From an uncultured bacterium (lineage in GTDB: Bacteria; Bacteroidota; Bacteroidia; Bacteroidales; Bacteroidaceae), in contig CAMNOK010000003.1 of assembly GCA_946546825.1 (NCBI GenBank), forward strand, positions 1 through 57,327: DNA of 57,327 nucleotides. The letters run 5' to 3'. Below, piece after piece: positions 7,483 through 17,043 of the stretch. The position numbers and the translations under genes are program-made. Below the pieces are notes generated by a model, which was given only the letters and a program-made list of their open reading frames with translations, did not search any database and was not told the origin of the DNA. How positions within the stretch are numbered: the first letter of the stretch is position 1; each line of letters starts with the position of its first letter.

Positions 7483-8928
7483 ATGCTCTTCAATTCTTTT
7501 GAATTCCTGATATTCCTGCCAGCAGTGTTCCTGCTCTACTGGTTTGTCTTCCGCCAACGCCAACTGCAAAACCTCTTCATCGTCTGTGCCAGCTATGTGT
7601 TTTATGGCTGGTGGGACTGGAGATTCCTGCTTTTGATAGCATTCACCTCGCTGTGCAGCTTTTTCAGCGGACTGGCTATTGAACATTATCAGGCTCAACG
7701 AACTATGCAGAAGGCAGTGAGCGCTGCCAACATCGTGCTGAACATCGGCATCTTGGGAGTGTTCAAATACTATAACTTCTTCGTAGAGAACCTGCAACAG
7801 CTACTTGTCACTACGCTGGGCTACCAGCTGGACTTTGCCACAATGAACATCATTCTGCCTGTCGGCATCAGCTTCTACACCTTCCAAGCTCTCAGCTACA
7901 GCATCGATGTGTATCAAAAGAAGCTGCCTGCCACCAGAGACATCGTGGAGTTCTTTGCCTACATCAGCTTCTTTCCCCAACTGGTGGCCGGCCCTATAGA
8001 GAGGGCCACCAACCTGCTGCCACAGTTTCAGCGCGACCGCCGGTTTGACTATGCTCAGGCAACCGACGGCTGCCGACAGATGCTTTGGGGCTTCTTCAAG
8101 AAGATGGTCATTGCCGACAACTGCGCCATGGCCGCCGACTATGTGTGGGCTACCCACGAAGACCAGACTGGCTTCATGCTGCTGCTCGGCGCACTGCTGT
8201 TCACCTTCCAGATTTACGGTGACTTCTCGGGATACTCCGACATAGCCATAGGCTGCGCCCGTCTGTTCGGCTTCCATCTAAAACGTAACTTCAACTACCC
8301 CTACTTCTCCAGAAGCATTCCCGACTTCTGGAGACGGTGGCATATCTCTCTGATGACATGGTTTCGCGACTATATCTATTTCCCCCTTGGCGGCAGTCGA
8401 TGTAACCGGGCAAAAACTTTCCGAAATGTTTTTGTTGTATGGGGCATCAGCGGCCTGTGGCATGGGGCCAACTGGACTTACATTGTCTGGGGACTATATC
8501 ACGGTATGCTGCTAATGATATACAACCTGCTGGGCATCAAGAGAACCAACCAGCCAGCACCCTTTCATATCAAGCTGCTACAAGGCGGCATCACCTTCAC
8601 ACTGGTATGCTTCGGCTGGATTCTCTTCCGTGCGGAAACCATCGGTGATGCCGTCAGTTATTATTCCACTCTGTGCAGCAGCTCCCTGTTTGACATAGCT
8701 GGTAGTCACGATGCTCTGAAGGCCATGAACTTCACCAAGACGCCCGGCCTCATTCTGATGCTGGTCTGTGAATGGATGATGAGAGACCGCCAACATGCCT
8801 TAGCATGGAAAGGTACTAACTGCTTCACCAGCAAAGCATGGGTGCGAGCCATCATCTATGTCGCACTCGCCATCATTACCATGGCCTACGCGGGAACGCA
8901 GTCGGCCTTCATCTACTTTCAGTTCTGA
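7483..8928 (+). CDS. MBOAT-family membrane O-acyltransferase (AlgI/DltB-like)
   Basis: This 481-residue polytopic membrane protein starts MLFNSFEFLIFLP, the usual start of AlgI-like MBOAT proteins. An upstream TTG at 7456 is rejected because it sits on the promoter. The family block FWRRWHISLMTWFRDYIYFP lies near residues 282-301, and the catalytic histidine is in GLWHGANWTYIVWG near residue 325. AlgI/DltB enzymes pass acetyl or other acyl groups across the membrane to an extracytoplasmic partner. The next gene, 14 bp downstream, encodes a membrane-anchored SGNH-like protein that fits this partner role (compare AlgJ/AlgX, DltD). Likely O-acetylation of the local surface glycan. Confidence 0.92.
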   Translation: MLFNSFEFLIFLPAVFLLYWFVFRQRQLQNLFIVCASYVFYGWWDWRFLLLIAFTSLCSFFSGLAIEHYQAQRTMQKAVSAANIVLNIGILGVFKYYNFFVENLQQLLVTTLGYQLDFATMNIILPVGISFYTFQALSYSIDVYQKKLPATRDIVEFFAYISFFPQLVAGPIERATNLLPQFQRDRRFDYAQATDGCRQMLWGFFKKMVIADNCAMAADYVWATHEDQTGFMLLLGALLFTFQIYGDFSGYSDIAIGCARLFGFHLKRNFNYPYFSRSIPDFWRRWHISLMTWFRDYIYFPLGGSRCNRAKTFRNVFVVWGISGLWHGANWTYIVWGLYHGMLLMIYNLLGIKRTNQPAPFHIKLLQGGITFTLVCFGWILFRAETIGDAVSYYSTLCSSSLFDIAGSHDALKAMNFTKTPGLILMLVCEWMMRDRQHALAWKGTNCFTSKAWVRAIIYVALAIITMAYAGTQSAFIYFQF

Positions 8929-8942
8929 ACAACCTCTGACCT

Positions 8943-9875
8943 ATGAAACGATTTCTCATCAAGATAGTGCTGCTAACCCTTGCCTTCGTTGTTGTCAACA
9001 TGGTGATGCTCTTCTCTGTACCCAGAGACAAAAACCACTACATGCGTACCTATTCAGCCAAGATACAGCAACTTGACGCTACCCCACCGCCACGCATTAT
9101 CTTCATCGGGGGCAGCAACATTCCTTTCGGCATCAGCTCACCCGTCATGGCCGACTCGCTTCATCGTCCTGTCATCGACCTCGGTCTCCAGGCCGGCATC
9201 GGTGCCAGATACCTACTGAAAGACTGTCTGCCGTATGTACGGAAAGGCGATGTCGTGGTCTTACAACTTGAATATGAGCACTTCTATGGAACCAATAAAG
9301 GAGATCAAGAAGTCTTTCTGCTCTTCCTGCTGGAAAACAACTGGAGGAACTGGACACAGCTGGACGCCATTCAATGGAAATTTGTGTTGGCAGACATTCC
9401 CACACAGGCCATAGCCAACATGAAGAGATTAAGAAGGTATCTGAGAAAACACACCTTTGACACACCGATTCAAGGAGATAAGTTTGACTATGTGAAGAGC
9501 GGTTTCAACAAGTGGGGAGATGAAGTCAGCCATCTCCATTTCCCCAGCACTTACACACCTTCCGTCATCCCTACGAACAAGGTGGTGGACAAAGACTTCA
9601 TCAACTGGATGGACCATATTCTGAACCAATATGAAAAGGCTGGAGCCAAGGTGCTCATGTTGCCACCCGTATGCGTGAAATCACAATACGCTTCATCATA
9701 TAGCGAAGACATTGGTCGGGAACTTCACCGCATAGGACGCCCCTACGTGACAAGTCCCGACGCCTTGGTGCTCGATGACAGTCTGGCTTTCAATACCGGC
9801 TACCATCTCAATGCAAAAGGTGTTGAGAAAAATACGCAAAGAATCATCAGCATACTTTCTCAACACCTTCCATAG
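8943..9875 (+). CDS. Membrane-anchored SGNH-like protein, probable MBOAT partner
   Basis: A 310-residue protein with an N-terminal membrane anchor (residues about 5-25) and an extracytoplasmic domain. IIFIGGSNIPFG near residue 53 resembles the SGNH block I, with serine in GGSN instead of GDS. GYHLNAKG near residue 290 resembles the C-terminal catalytic block with His but without the usual preceding Asp. It follows the MBOAT gene by 14 bp, the same pairing as AlgI with AlgJ/AlgX and DltB with DltD, whose partner proteins handle acyl transfer in the periplasm. Primary assignment rests on this pairing and weak motifs. Confidence 0.7.
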   Translation: MKRFLIKIVLLTLAFVVVNMVMLFSVPRDKNHYMRTYSAKIQQLDATPPPRIIFIGGSNIPFGISSPVMADSLHRPVIDLGLQAGIGARYLLKDCLPYVRKGDVVVLQLEYEHFYGTNKGDQEVFLLFLLENNWRNWTQLDAIQWKFVLADIPTQAIANMKRLRRYLRKHTFDTPIQGDKFDYVKSGFNKWGDEVSHLHFPSTYTPSVIPTNKVVDKDFINWMDHILNQYEKAGAKVLMLPPVCVKSQYASSYSEDIGRELHRIGRPYVTSPDALVLDDSLAFNTGYHLNAKGVEKNTQRIISILSQHLP

Positions 9876-9877
9876 AT

Positions 9878-9906
9878 TTTCAGCAAAGCTACTCACCTTG
9901 CTGAAA
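9878..9906. terminator. Hairpin between convergent genes
   Basis: TTTCAGCAA (9878-9886) and TTGCTGAAA (9898-9906) form a perfect 9-bp stem with an 11-nt loop between the SGNH-like gene and the convergent lyase gene. No clear T-tract follows on either strand, so termination is only a candidate role. Confidence 0.45.
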
Positions 9907-9912
9907 GAAGGA

Positions 9913-12900
9913 TTACTTCAAATATTTCTTCCCACCCTTGATGTAGATGCCGCGAGCAGGTTCACGCTTCAGACGGACACCCTGTAAGGTGTAGATGGCA
10001 TCGTCATCACGGATGACTTGCTCATCAGCAGCATGCAGGTCGATGCCTGTGCTGATGGGGTTGATGAGTTGTCCGAACACATACGACTCGGCACCCGTCT
10101 GCGTAGCAGAACCAAAGACAGCGAAGACATGTCCGCCGGGAATCACCTTGTTGCCATAGGTGCGATATAAGCCAGGTCCTCGGTTGCCGTTACGGAACTC
10201 GTAGGCGAAACTATAGGTGCTGCGGTCGGCCACCAGAGAGTCGCAGTAGTATCCTGACATATAGGTCGTCGAGACAACAACATTGGATGTCAGCGATGTA
10301 GGAATGAACTGGGGATTCTCGATGGAGGAGTTGAAGAGAATGGCTCTGTTGGCCGGAATAATCTTTCCTGATGGCAGTGGTGTGAGCTTCAACGTGTCAG
10401 CTCCATCCATTGAACGGTTGACTAGGCTCCAGGCTTGCACTTCCTGCGGAATATAAACAGCATAGGTCGTAAACAGCGATCCCCAATAGCGGCCGTAGGG
10501 GGTACCTGCCTTCGGTGCAACTTCAAAGACATCGGGCACGATGGTCTTCTCTGTACGCGGGTCGTAGCTGACATGAGGTGGTTGGTTATAGACGCTATTC
10601 TGCGCAATGAGCTGTGCACGGTAGGCGAAATCGTCCATGAGGTGCGGGAAGGTGTAGTCGGTGGTGTAGTCGGTGGCATTGATGATCAGGCGGTAGTCTC
10701 TGTCTTGTTGGTCCCAGGTGACAATCTCCTCGCGCCAGTCACCCAACAGGTCGCCCATGACACAGGGATTCTGCTTACTGGAGTTGTTATAGTTGCCTAC
10801 GACATAGTTGGCACCGTTGATCTGCATACGCCAGAAGGCATTCGAAGTAGGATTCCAATATTCCAGAACATTCTTGCCATAGAAGTCATCTGCCAGAGTT
10901 CCATTCCAGAAGATGCGGAAGCTGAGACCAGCACCACCACCATGGCTGACATCACTAAGAATGACATTGCGGTCGGTGTCGTAGAGATTGCCATCGGCGG
11001 AAGTCTGCCAGTAAGCATTCTCGGCCTCTGGATTGAAGTGAGCAATCAGACCGCGTCCGGTATCGCTGCCTGCCGTGATGCGGAAGATGATTTCGCCAGT
11101 CTTAGCATCACGCAGGTTGGCTCCATAAGGACTATGCTCCAGCGGCATGAAGAACTCTTGTCCGGGTCGTGATGGGATGAAGTCGCCCAAATGCGTGGCA
11201 TCGCCATGCTCCAGTCCTGTACGATAAAGTGTTGTCCCATCGACATTGAGAGCACCTGAGCCGTAGGTGATTTCCTGCCGTCCGTCGCCTGTGACATCTC
11301 CTACAGAGAATGAGTGCGCACCCTCTCCATATACTGAGCTATTCATGTTTTTCACCGTTCCGTTGGCATAAGTTACAGTACCGGCATTCCGGGCCGTTCC
11401 TCTGTGCAACCAGCGCAGGGTGAGGTTCTCACCGTCCCAGTCATAGGCACCGATGTTGCAACCGCTATAATATCCTCGGGCAAAGATGGCGGAGGGGTTC
11501 TCCTCTTCCCCGTCGAGCCAGGCTATGCCGGCAAGGTAGCGTTCAGAACGGTTCTGGTTGCTATCGCCCCAGAAGCTGGTGCTCACATCGCCGTAGGCCG
11601 TGTGATATTTGATGGTTTTCAGTTCGGCACCTGTGGTACCATCGAACACGGTGATGTACTCCGGACCGGCATCTTGCTTACCCCGGCCGTTCTTCCAATT
11701 GGCTGTCGGGTCATCGTTACCCATGAGGACATAGTTTCCCTCACCATCAACAGCACCCGGAGCAGTTTTCACCATAAACTCGCCAAAGCCGTCACCATCA
11801 AGGTCCCAGGCCACGAAGGGTGTGGTGTGGGCCGAATTAAACATGTTATGTCCGGTGTGGAGCATCCACAAACGCTTACCACTGAGTTTGTAGCATGAAT
11901 AGAAAGCCGGCGACGTGGTCCCACTGCTGGCAGCATCTTTCTCATTGCTGGGAGCCCATTTCAGGATAATCTCATATTCACCGTCACCATCCATGTCAGC
12001 AAATGAAGCATCGTTGGGTGTGTAGGTGGCATTGGCTGATGTCGGGTCTATGGGAGCTCCACCCTCCAATGTAATATACTTGGTCTGGTTTTCCCAAGTT
12101 GCATCGCTCACTTCTGTCTCCACCAGATGGCCGGCTCCGTCATAAACCTCCAATCTATAGTAGCTGCCTGCCGCACCGTTGGCATCCCTAAAGTTTGTAC
12201 GACCGGTAATGAAACGTCCACTATTCATCTTCGTGTTAGCTGCATCTGCTGTGGTTCCGCGATAAAGCAGATATTTATAGTTACGGCCATCAGTCTTTCG
12301 GGCACGCCACGACACCAAGTTTCCAGAACTGGTATGCAGGGCCATCAGTCCACGCTTCAATGCAACAGGTTGTCCCTTAGGTTCACGGATAGTCACAGTG
12401 AAAAGTATGGAGAAGGTGAACACTTCCTCATTGTTAGCATCTTTGATGGTGACTGTAAGTGTGTTGTTGGATGTCTGGTATTGGGTCTGTACCTGGTAGC
12501 CTGCTGCTAATGATGACTGCAGCGTGGCCACGAAATCTGTGGGGACGGCGTAGAGCTTCGACTTCATACGGGTGCTTTCACCATTCTTCAAGTCTTTCAC
12601 CAAAGCATAGAGGTCGGTTGTAGCGGCATCGGCACTACCTGTCTTTGCCATGCAGGTCAAAGATGACAGGAAATGAGAGGCCGTAAAAACTTCTTCGTCC
12701 ATCACACCTTCAATAACAATATTGCGCAAGCCGATAGCCTTCGGCGTCGATGTGTCGATGCCATTAATATTATAAAGGTATAACGTCAGGTCCACACCCT
12801 GTTCGTCGGCCACCATGTCGCCTATGGTAAACTCATTATGAGCAAAGCCATTAGGATTTCCTGCAGCAATCTTGTTGCGCATGATATTAACAGGTGACAA

Positions 12901-13335
12901 GTTCTTGCCACTGCTATTTCTGGGCTTAAGGGTGGCATCGACATTACCACCATCGGTCCCAACCTTCACACAGTCGAAACTAACCTTGGTGACCTTCAGT
13001 TTATGGCCAGCAGCTGGTTTTACGGTAAAGGTGGCAGTATGGCCTTCAGTGGCACTTGACACACGGGTTTGGGGTGTAAAACTTGCGAAGGGCGGATTGT
13101 AGGAAACAGCCGTATAGCCGGTGTCAGCATTACTGTTTACCAGGGCCACAACCGTGGCAATCTGATTTCCTTGGGTATAGTTGGCGGTGAGCAGTGAGGT
13201 GTAGGCTGCATTGCCCGTCATTGTCGTGGCACTAAGGTTGTCCACATTTCCCATTTCCCACTTGATACTCACCTTCTGTGCGAGGACGGTTGCTACCATG
13301 AAGGACATCAAGCATAGAGATAAAAGTCTTTTCAT
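9913..13335 (-). CDS. PL11-like rhamnogalacturonan lyase, secreted
   Basis: A 1140-residue protein starting at ATG 13335. The upstream ATG at 13371 would bury the signal peptide, which ends TVLAQ. Residues about 20-320 are beta-rich domains without a firm family. From about 325 the PL11 catalytic module begins (LKRGLMALHTSSGNLVSWR). Its repeated Ca-type loops read DGDGEYEI, DLDGDGFGEF, DVTGDGRQEI and DLLGDWREEI, with TGLEHGDATHLGDFIPSRPG also typical. PL11 enzymes cleave rhamnogalacturonan I by beta-elimination. The C-terminus TLQGVRL...GIYIKGGKKYLK resembles Prevotella C-terminal sorting tails, suggesting surface export. It lies 37 bp after the LPS glycosyltransferase genes, an odd place for a catabolic lyase. 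Confidence 0.85.
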   Translation of the reverse strand: MKRLLSLCLMSFMVATVLAQKVSIKWEMGNVDNLSATTMTGNAAYTSLLTANYTQGNQIATVVALVNSNADTGYTAVSYNPPFASFTPQTRVSSATEGHTATFTVKPAAGHKLKVTKVSFDCVKVGTDGGNVDATLKPRNSSGKNLSPVNIMRNKIAAGNPNGFAHNEFTIGDMVADEQGVDLTLYLYNINGIDTSTPKAIGLRNIVIEGVMDEEVFTASHFLSSLTCMAKTGSADAATTDLYALVKDLKNGESTRMKSKLYAVPTDFVATLQSSLAAGYQVQTQYQTSNNTLTVTIKDANNEEVFTFSILFTVTIREPKGQPVALKRGLMALHTSSGNLVSWRARKTDGRNYKYLLYRGTTADAANTKMNSGRFITGRTNFRDANGAAGSYYRLEVYDGAGHLVETEVSDATWENQTKYITLEGGAPIDPTSANATYTPNDASFADMDGDGEYEIILKWAPSNEKDAASSGTTSPAFYSCYKLSGKRLWMLHTGHNMFNSAHTTPFVAWDLDGDGFGEFMVKTAPGAVDGEGNYVLMGNDDPTANWKNGRGKQDAGPEYITVFDGTTGAELKTIKYHTAYGDVSTSFWGDSNQNRSERYLAGIAWLDGEEENPSAIFARGYYSGCNIGAYDWDGENLTLRWLHRGTARNAGTVTYANGTVKNMNSSVYGEGAHSFSVGDVTGDGRQEITYGSGALNVDGTTLYRTGLEHGDATHLGDFIPSRPGQEFFMPLEHSPYGANLRDAKTGEIIFRITAGSDTGRGLIAHFNPEAENAYWQTSADGNLYDTDRNVILSDVSHGGGAGLSFRIFWNGTLADDFYGKNVLEYWNPTSNAFWRMQINGANYVVGNYNNSSKQNPCVMGDLLGDWREEIVTWDQQDRDYRLIINATDYTTDYTFPHLMDDFAYRAQLIAQNSVYNQPPHVSYDPRTEKTIVPDVFEVAPKAGTPYGRYWGSLFTTYAVYIPQEVQAWSLVNRSMDGADTLKLTPLPSGKIIPANRAILFNSSIENPQFIPTSLTSNVVVSTTYMSGYYCDSLVADRSTYSFAYEFRNGNRGPGLYRTYGNKVIPGGHVFAVFGSATQTGAESYVFGQLINPISTGIDLHAADEQVIRDDDAIYTLQGVRLKREPARGIYIKGGKKYLK

Positions 13336-13372
13336 TAGCGTTATTGTTTTGTTGGATTTTAACATGGCCATA

Positions 13373-14194
13373 TTACTTATCTTGTTCTGGGGTTAAGGTT
13401 ATGCCGTAGGGGGTGAAGGTGAGTTTTTTCCGACGGGTTTCGCAGCGTATGGCATTGTTTCTTTCCCAGGCCTCCTGATTGACGTAGGGCCGGCTGTGGT
13501 CCAGGTGGAGCACGATGGCGCTATAGCGTATCTGCTTGGCGCGGATACCGTTGTTGAACAGGCGTTCGCCCATCTCGCGGTCTTCACCTCCATACTGCAT
13601 GCGCTGGTCGAAGCCGCCCACGGCGAGGATGTCACTGCGCCAGCCGCTGGAGTTCATGCCGTTCCAGGTGGCGCGAGTGGGTGTGACATGGTTCATCAGA
13701 ACCGTAAACCATCTTCTCTGTACGAGCTTGGTACACTTGAAGCTGCGCCTCAGTCCCTTTGCCAGCAGCCAGCGAAGACGGAAAGCCCTTCCGCTCCTGA
13801 TATCGTCTTGGGTCAGGGCTTCGCTGACGGACATGGGCAACTTGAAATAGCCTCCGGAGAGGATGTAACCCTGCTCGGCATAGTGTTCATGGGTTCGAAT
13901 GAAGTCGGTCCGCGCCACGCAGTCTTGGTCGGTGAAGATGAGATAGTCGGCAGTGGCGGCGCAGAGTGCCTTATTGAGAATGACGGTCTTGCGGAAGCCT
14001 TGGTCTTCGTGCCACACATGCTTGATGGGCAGTACTTTCTGCATGCGCTCGATGAGGTGTCGAGTTTCCTCGCCGGAGCCGTCGTCGGCAATGATGATCT
14101 CGTCGGCCTGCCGCTCCTGGAACAGATAGCTCCAGAGCGTCTTTTCCAGCCAGCGCGGGTTGTTGTATGTGGAGATGATGATGCCTATCGTCAT
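13373..14194 (-). CDS. Glycosyltransferase family 2 with galactosyltransferase-type C-terminal domain
   Basis: This 273-residue GT-A enzyme starts GIIISTYNNPRWLEKTL. IIADDGSGEE lies near 34-43, a DQDC metal-site variant of DxD near 93-96, and VGGFDQRMQYGGEDREMGER near 190-209, the GGED block of the Glyco_transf_7C domain. Such enzymes transfer hexoses to LPS core or O-antigen acceptors. It closes the core-glycosyltransferase run GT9-GT10-GT2, starting 6 bp after the GT10 stop. The sugar donor is not evident. Confidence 0.9.
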   Translation of the reverse strand: MTIGIIISTYNNPRWLEKTLWSYLFQERQADEIIIADDGSGEETRHLIERMQKVLPIKHVWHEDQGFRKTVILNKALCAATADYLIFTDQDCVARTDFIRTHEHYAEQGYILSGGYFKLPMSVSEALTQDDIRSGRAFRLRWLLAKGLRRSFKCTKLVQRRWFTVLMNHVTPTRATWNGMNSSGWRSDILAVGGFDQRMQYGGEDREMGERLFNNGIRAKQIRYSAIVLHLDHSRPYVNQEAWERNNAIRCETRRKKLTFTPYGITLTPEQDK

Positions 14195-14200
14195 GGTGAC

Positions 14201-15229
14201 TTAAAGCTTGCTGATAAGTTTGTAGTAGTTGCGGCCTATGGTGTAGAGGTAGAGGTTGTGCCAGGAGAAGTATTTCGAGGCGGGGTTGATGAGTGTGCCG
14301 GCGTCGGGCGAGGGAACAGAGATTCCTGCTTCTTTGCTCTCTATGTCTTTGCATGTTTGGGCAATGAAGTTGAACATGTTATATTTGTCAAGCACCAGCT
14401 CCTTGCTTTTTTCTAACTCGGCCTTCCGCTTCTCATAGAGGTTATCGCTGATGACACGGTCGATAGTGTCGGCAGCATCATTGAAGTGGCGTATGTCTAT
14501 CGGAGTGAGAGCCTTCTCGGGAAAGAAGTTGCCGATGTTGGTACATCCGTGGTAAATGGGGTAGGTGCCGGCCAGGTAGCAGTCGGCAATCTTCTCGGTC
14601 CAGTAGTAGTCACTGCTGGAGTTCTCTATGACGATGTGGTATTTGTAGGGAGCCAGAACGTCCCATTTATCGGAGAAGGGCTTAAAGCCGCGTCCGAAGA
14701 CATCCACTTTGTCACCATAGCGTTGCTGCAGTTTTGTGATGAACCGCAGGCGGTCAACATGTCCCTGTGTGAAGGCCTTGGTGCTGGAGATGACAGATAT
14801 GAGCTTGTCCTTCTTCGGCTGTGACCGTCGGATGGCTTCGTAGTTCATGGGGAAACGGTTGGTGCCATCGGGCTCGAAAGTGGCACCGACAAACCATGTC
14901 AGGATGGCTTGTGTATAGATGACGTTGGTCTGCGGGCCGGCTTTCACCTCTCTCTGACAGGCCAGCACCGTACCAAACTGACTACAGAAGGCTTTGGGAT
15001 AGTCCAGCACACTGTAGGGCTCTCCCGTCAGCAGGATAGTGTGGCTGCGGGGCACATGGAACCTTTTTGGCTGACGCAGTCCCTTCTCCTTGATGACCAC
15101 GAAGTCGGGCTCACAGTCCAAGTCGTTGATGACAAACTGGTATTGGCCGTCATCGGTGATGCCCCTTTCGTCTTTCATCTGACGAAAGTGTACCAGCGGG
15201 TCACGCGTTACTATTAATATTTTTTTCAT
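14201..15229 (-). CDS. Glycosyltransferase family 10 (alpha-1,3/4-fucosyltransferase-like)
   Basis: A 342-residue protein with the GT10 signature HIVIENSSSDYYWTEKIADC near residues 197-216, followed by YLAGTYPIYHG. The ENS...Y.TEK core binds GDP-fucose in characterised bacterial and animal alpha-1,3-fucosyltransferases. It lies in the LPS core operon between GT9 and GT2 genes, overlapping the GT9 3' end by 29 bp. This suggests addition of fucose or another GDP-linked 6-deoxyhexose to LPS. Bacterial GT10 enzymes can build Lewis-type host-mimicking epitopes, but acceptor specificity cannot be inferred here. Confidence 0.88.
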   Translation of the reverse strand: MKKILIVTRDPLVHFRQMKDERGITDDGQYQFVINDLDCEPDFVVIKEKGLRQPKRFHVPRSHTILLTGEPYSVLDYPKAFCSQFGTVLACQREVKAGPQTNVIYTQAILTWFVGATFEPDGTNRFPMNYEAIRRSQPKKDKLISVISSTKAFTQGHVDRLRFITKLQQRYGDKVDVFGRGFKPFSDKWDVLAPYKYHIVIENSSSDYYWTEKIADCYLAGTYPIYHGCTNIGNFFPEKALTPIDIRHFNDAADTIDRVISDNLYEKRKAELEKSKELVLDKYNMFNFIAQTCKDIESKEAGISVPSPDAGTLINPASKYFSWHNLYLYTIGRNYYKLISKL

Positions 15230-16268
15230 AGTCGATGAATTTCTCCATGAATCGTTGCAGATGCTTCCATACGACCTCTTTCTTGACGAGTTTCATCTGG
15301 TCTTCATAAGACAGTTCTCTGATATCCTCGTCTTTCAGGAAATCGCTGGGCGACATGGCTTCTGCCGGAACATTGTTTTGCGGTATCCAGGTATATTTGC
15401 TCACCGTTGGTGCACAGATGACGAAGGAAGGCTTCCCCATGGAGTGGGCGATATGGCGTGCACCACCCTCATTGCCCAGGAAGAGGTCTATGTTGGCACA
15501 CATGGCCACCAGTTCTCTGGGACTCTTGGCCTGAATATTGACAAAGACGTTGGCAGGACATCCCTCATTTCTGTACTCCTCAATGACCTCAGCTTCCTCG
15601 TAGGGAGCATAGTTATATATAATCTGAAAATTGGGATAGCGTTCTATGAACTGCTGTGTCAGCCATCGCATGTTCTCCTGAGCCCAGCTCTTGATTTTTA
15701 CACGTGTCGTCACGGCCAGCAGGGCCACGGGGCGGCGGAAGTCTATGCCTTGCATCACCATGTACTGGCGAAAGCTCTCTTTCTCCTCTTCCGTGATGTG
15801 GAGTGTGAAGTCCCTCGTGTAGTTGATGTCTGACATCGATTCCAGCGGGTGTAGCAGTTTCAGGTTGTGGTCAATAATACTCTCTTTATATCCGCACACA
15901 TCGAAACGGTGATTGAAGACAAACCTGGTATAGACTTTTTTCAGTCCGATGCGGAAGGGTGTATGCAGCGAGAACCACGAGAACAGGGTGGTGTTGACAG
16001 TGGAGCGCATGTCGATGATGATATCGTATCGGGTTTGATGGGTTATCTGCCAAACCTTACGGATGTAGGTCCAGGCATTGTGCCGCTCTTTGTTGCTGAA
16101 GGTGTAAATATTGCTGATTGACGGATGTCCGGCAAAAAGCGGTGCGAGGTTGTCGTTGAGTACTACATCGATGCGCGCTCCCTCCAGACTCTGGTGCAGA
16201 GTGTTGGTCAGCACGGTGGAGAGGATGGAGTCACCCATCTGTCGAAATCGTATAACAAGGATGTTCAT
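15201..16268 (-). CDS. Glycosyltransferase family 9 (heptosyltransferase-like)
   Basis: A 355-residue GT-B enzyme starting MNILVIRFRQMGDSILSTVL, the GT9 N-terminal fingerprint. The start is ATG 16268, since the longer frame to 16346 adds 26 unrelated residues overlapping the kinase gene. The donor-domain block FLGNEGGARHIAHSMGKPSF near residue 268 corresponds to the GxxSGxxHxA motif of heptosyltransferases. It should add heptose or a related sugar to lipid A-Kdo. It sits between the InaA-type kinase gene and the GT10 gene in one minus-strand operon. Confidence 0.9.
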   Translation of the reverse strand: MNILVIRFRQMGDSILSTVLTNTLHQSLEGARIDVVLNDNLAPLFAGHPSISNIYTFSNKERHNAWTYIRKVWQITHQTRYDIIIDMRSTVNTTLFSWFSLHTPFRIGLKKVYTRFVFNHRFDVCGYKESIIDHNLKLLHPLESMSDINYTRDFTLHITEEEKESFRQYMVMQGIDFRRPVALLAVTTRVKIKSWAQENMRWLTQQFIERYPNFQIIYNYAPYEEAEVIEEYRNEGCPANVFVNIQAKSPRELVAMCANIDLFLGNEGGARHIAHSMGKPSFVICAPTVSKYTWIPQNNVPAEAMSPSDFLKDEDIRELSYEDQMKLVKKEVVWKHLQRFMEKFIDYEKNINSNA

Positions 16269-16287
16269 AACTCTGAAGTAGTGTTTT

Positions 16288-17043
16288 TTATTTTCGCATT
16301 TTGAACAGTGAGGTAAACTTCTTCCGTCGGTCCCAACTCCGGTCATGTCGATATTTTACCTGCATGGCCTTCTCGATGTCGTCAGTTGTCCACCCACGGG
16401 CTATGGCATATTCATTCAACACATAGTGGTAGATTTCCGTAGGTCGCCAGAAGAGCGTGAGGTTCTCCATACACTCGTCTTTAGGAACGGAATTGGGTGC
16501 ATAGAACTTCATGCGGTTGATATCTATGAGGGTAAAATGGTGGTGCTCGTCCGTGTCGGTGTATAGCACATTCGTTGGGTTGAGGTCGCGGTGGAGCACT
16601 CCGTGCTCATGTAGTGTTGCCACAAAGTTGGCATAGTCGCAGGCCAGTCCCTGGTCGAAGGGATTGGTGTCGATGAGAGGAGTCCTGACAGGCTGTGCAT
16701 CGGTGAACTCGCAGAGATAATATACCTGCCGTATGAGTCCGTGGCATCGTGTCTCAATGTAGGCAATGGGTTCGGGTGTGTCGAAGCCCATCTCTCCTAG
16801 TCGCACGGCATTCTCATACGATCGGCGAGCCTTGTTCTTTCGGAAGAAAGTATAGACCAGCTGCTTGAAACAGTCGTGACGTTTATACCGCTTAGCCACG
16901 ATACGCAGACCGTTACGCTCGAAGAGACGTATCTGATTTCTGCCATCATGGAGGAGCTGTCCTTCTCCTTCGTTGAAGCGAGAAGGGACCGACTCTATCC
17001 AGGAGGACAGTTCTTGGTATGCAGGTGACAGAACGATATTCAT
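16288..17043 (-). CDS. InaA/WaaP-type lipopolysaccharide core kinase
   Basis: This 251-residue protein has a small-molecule kinase fold. The likely ATP lysine is in IVAKRYKRH near residue 50. HRDLNPTNVLY near 145-155 is the catalytic loop, and TLIDINRMKF near 168-177 supplies the second metal ligand in place of DFG. The family phosphorylates Kdo or heptose of the LPS core (KdkA, WaaP, InaA). It overlaps the acyltransferase start by 4 bp (17040-17043) and precedes the GT9 gene, a standard Bacteroidetes lipid A/core arrangement. Kdo kinase activity is the favoured inference, because Bacteroidetes lipid A usually carries a single phosphorylated Kdo. Confidence 0.88.
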   Translation of the reverse strand: MNIVLSPAYQELSSWIESVPSRFNEGEGQLLHDGRNQIRLFERNGLRIVAKRYKRHDCFKQLVYTFFRKNKARRSYENAVRLGEMGFDTPEPIAYIETRCHGLIRQVYYLCEFTDAQPVRTPLIDTNPFDQGLACDYANFVATLHEHGVLHRDLNPTNVLYTDTDEHHHFTLIDINRMKFYAPNSVPKDECMENLTLFWRPTEIYHYVLNEYAIARGWTTDDIEKAMQVKYRHDRSWDRRKKFTSLFKMRK

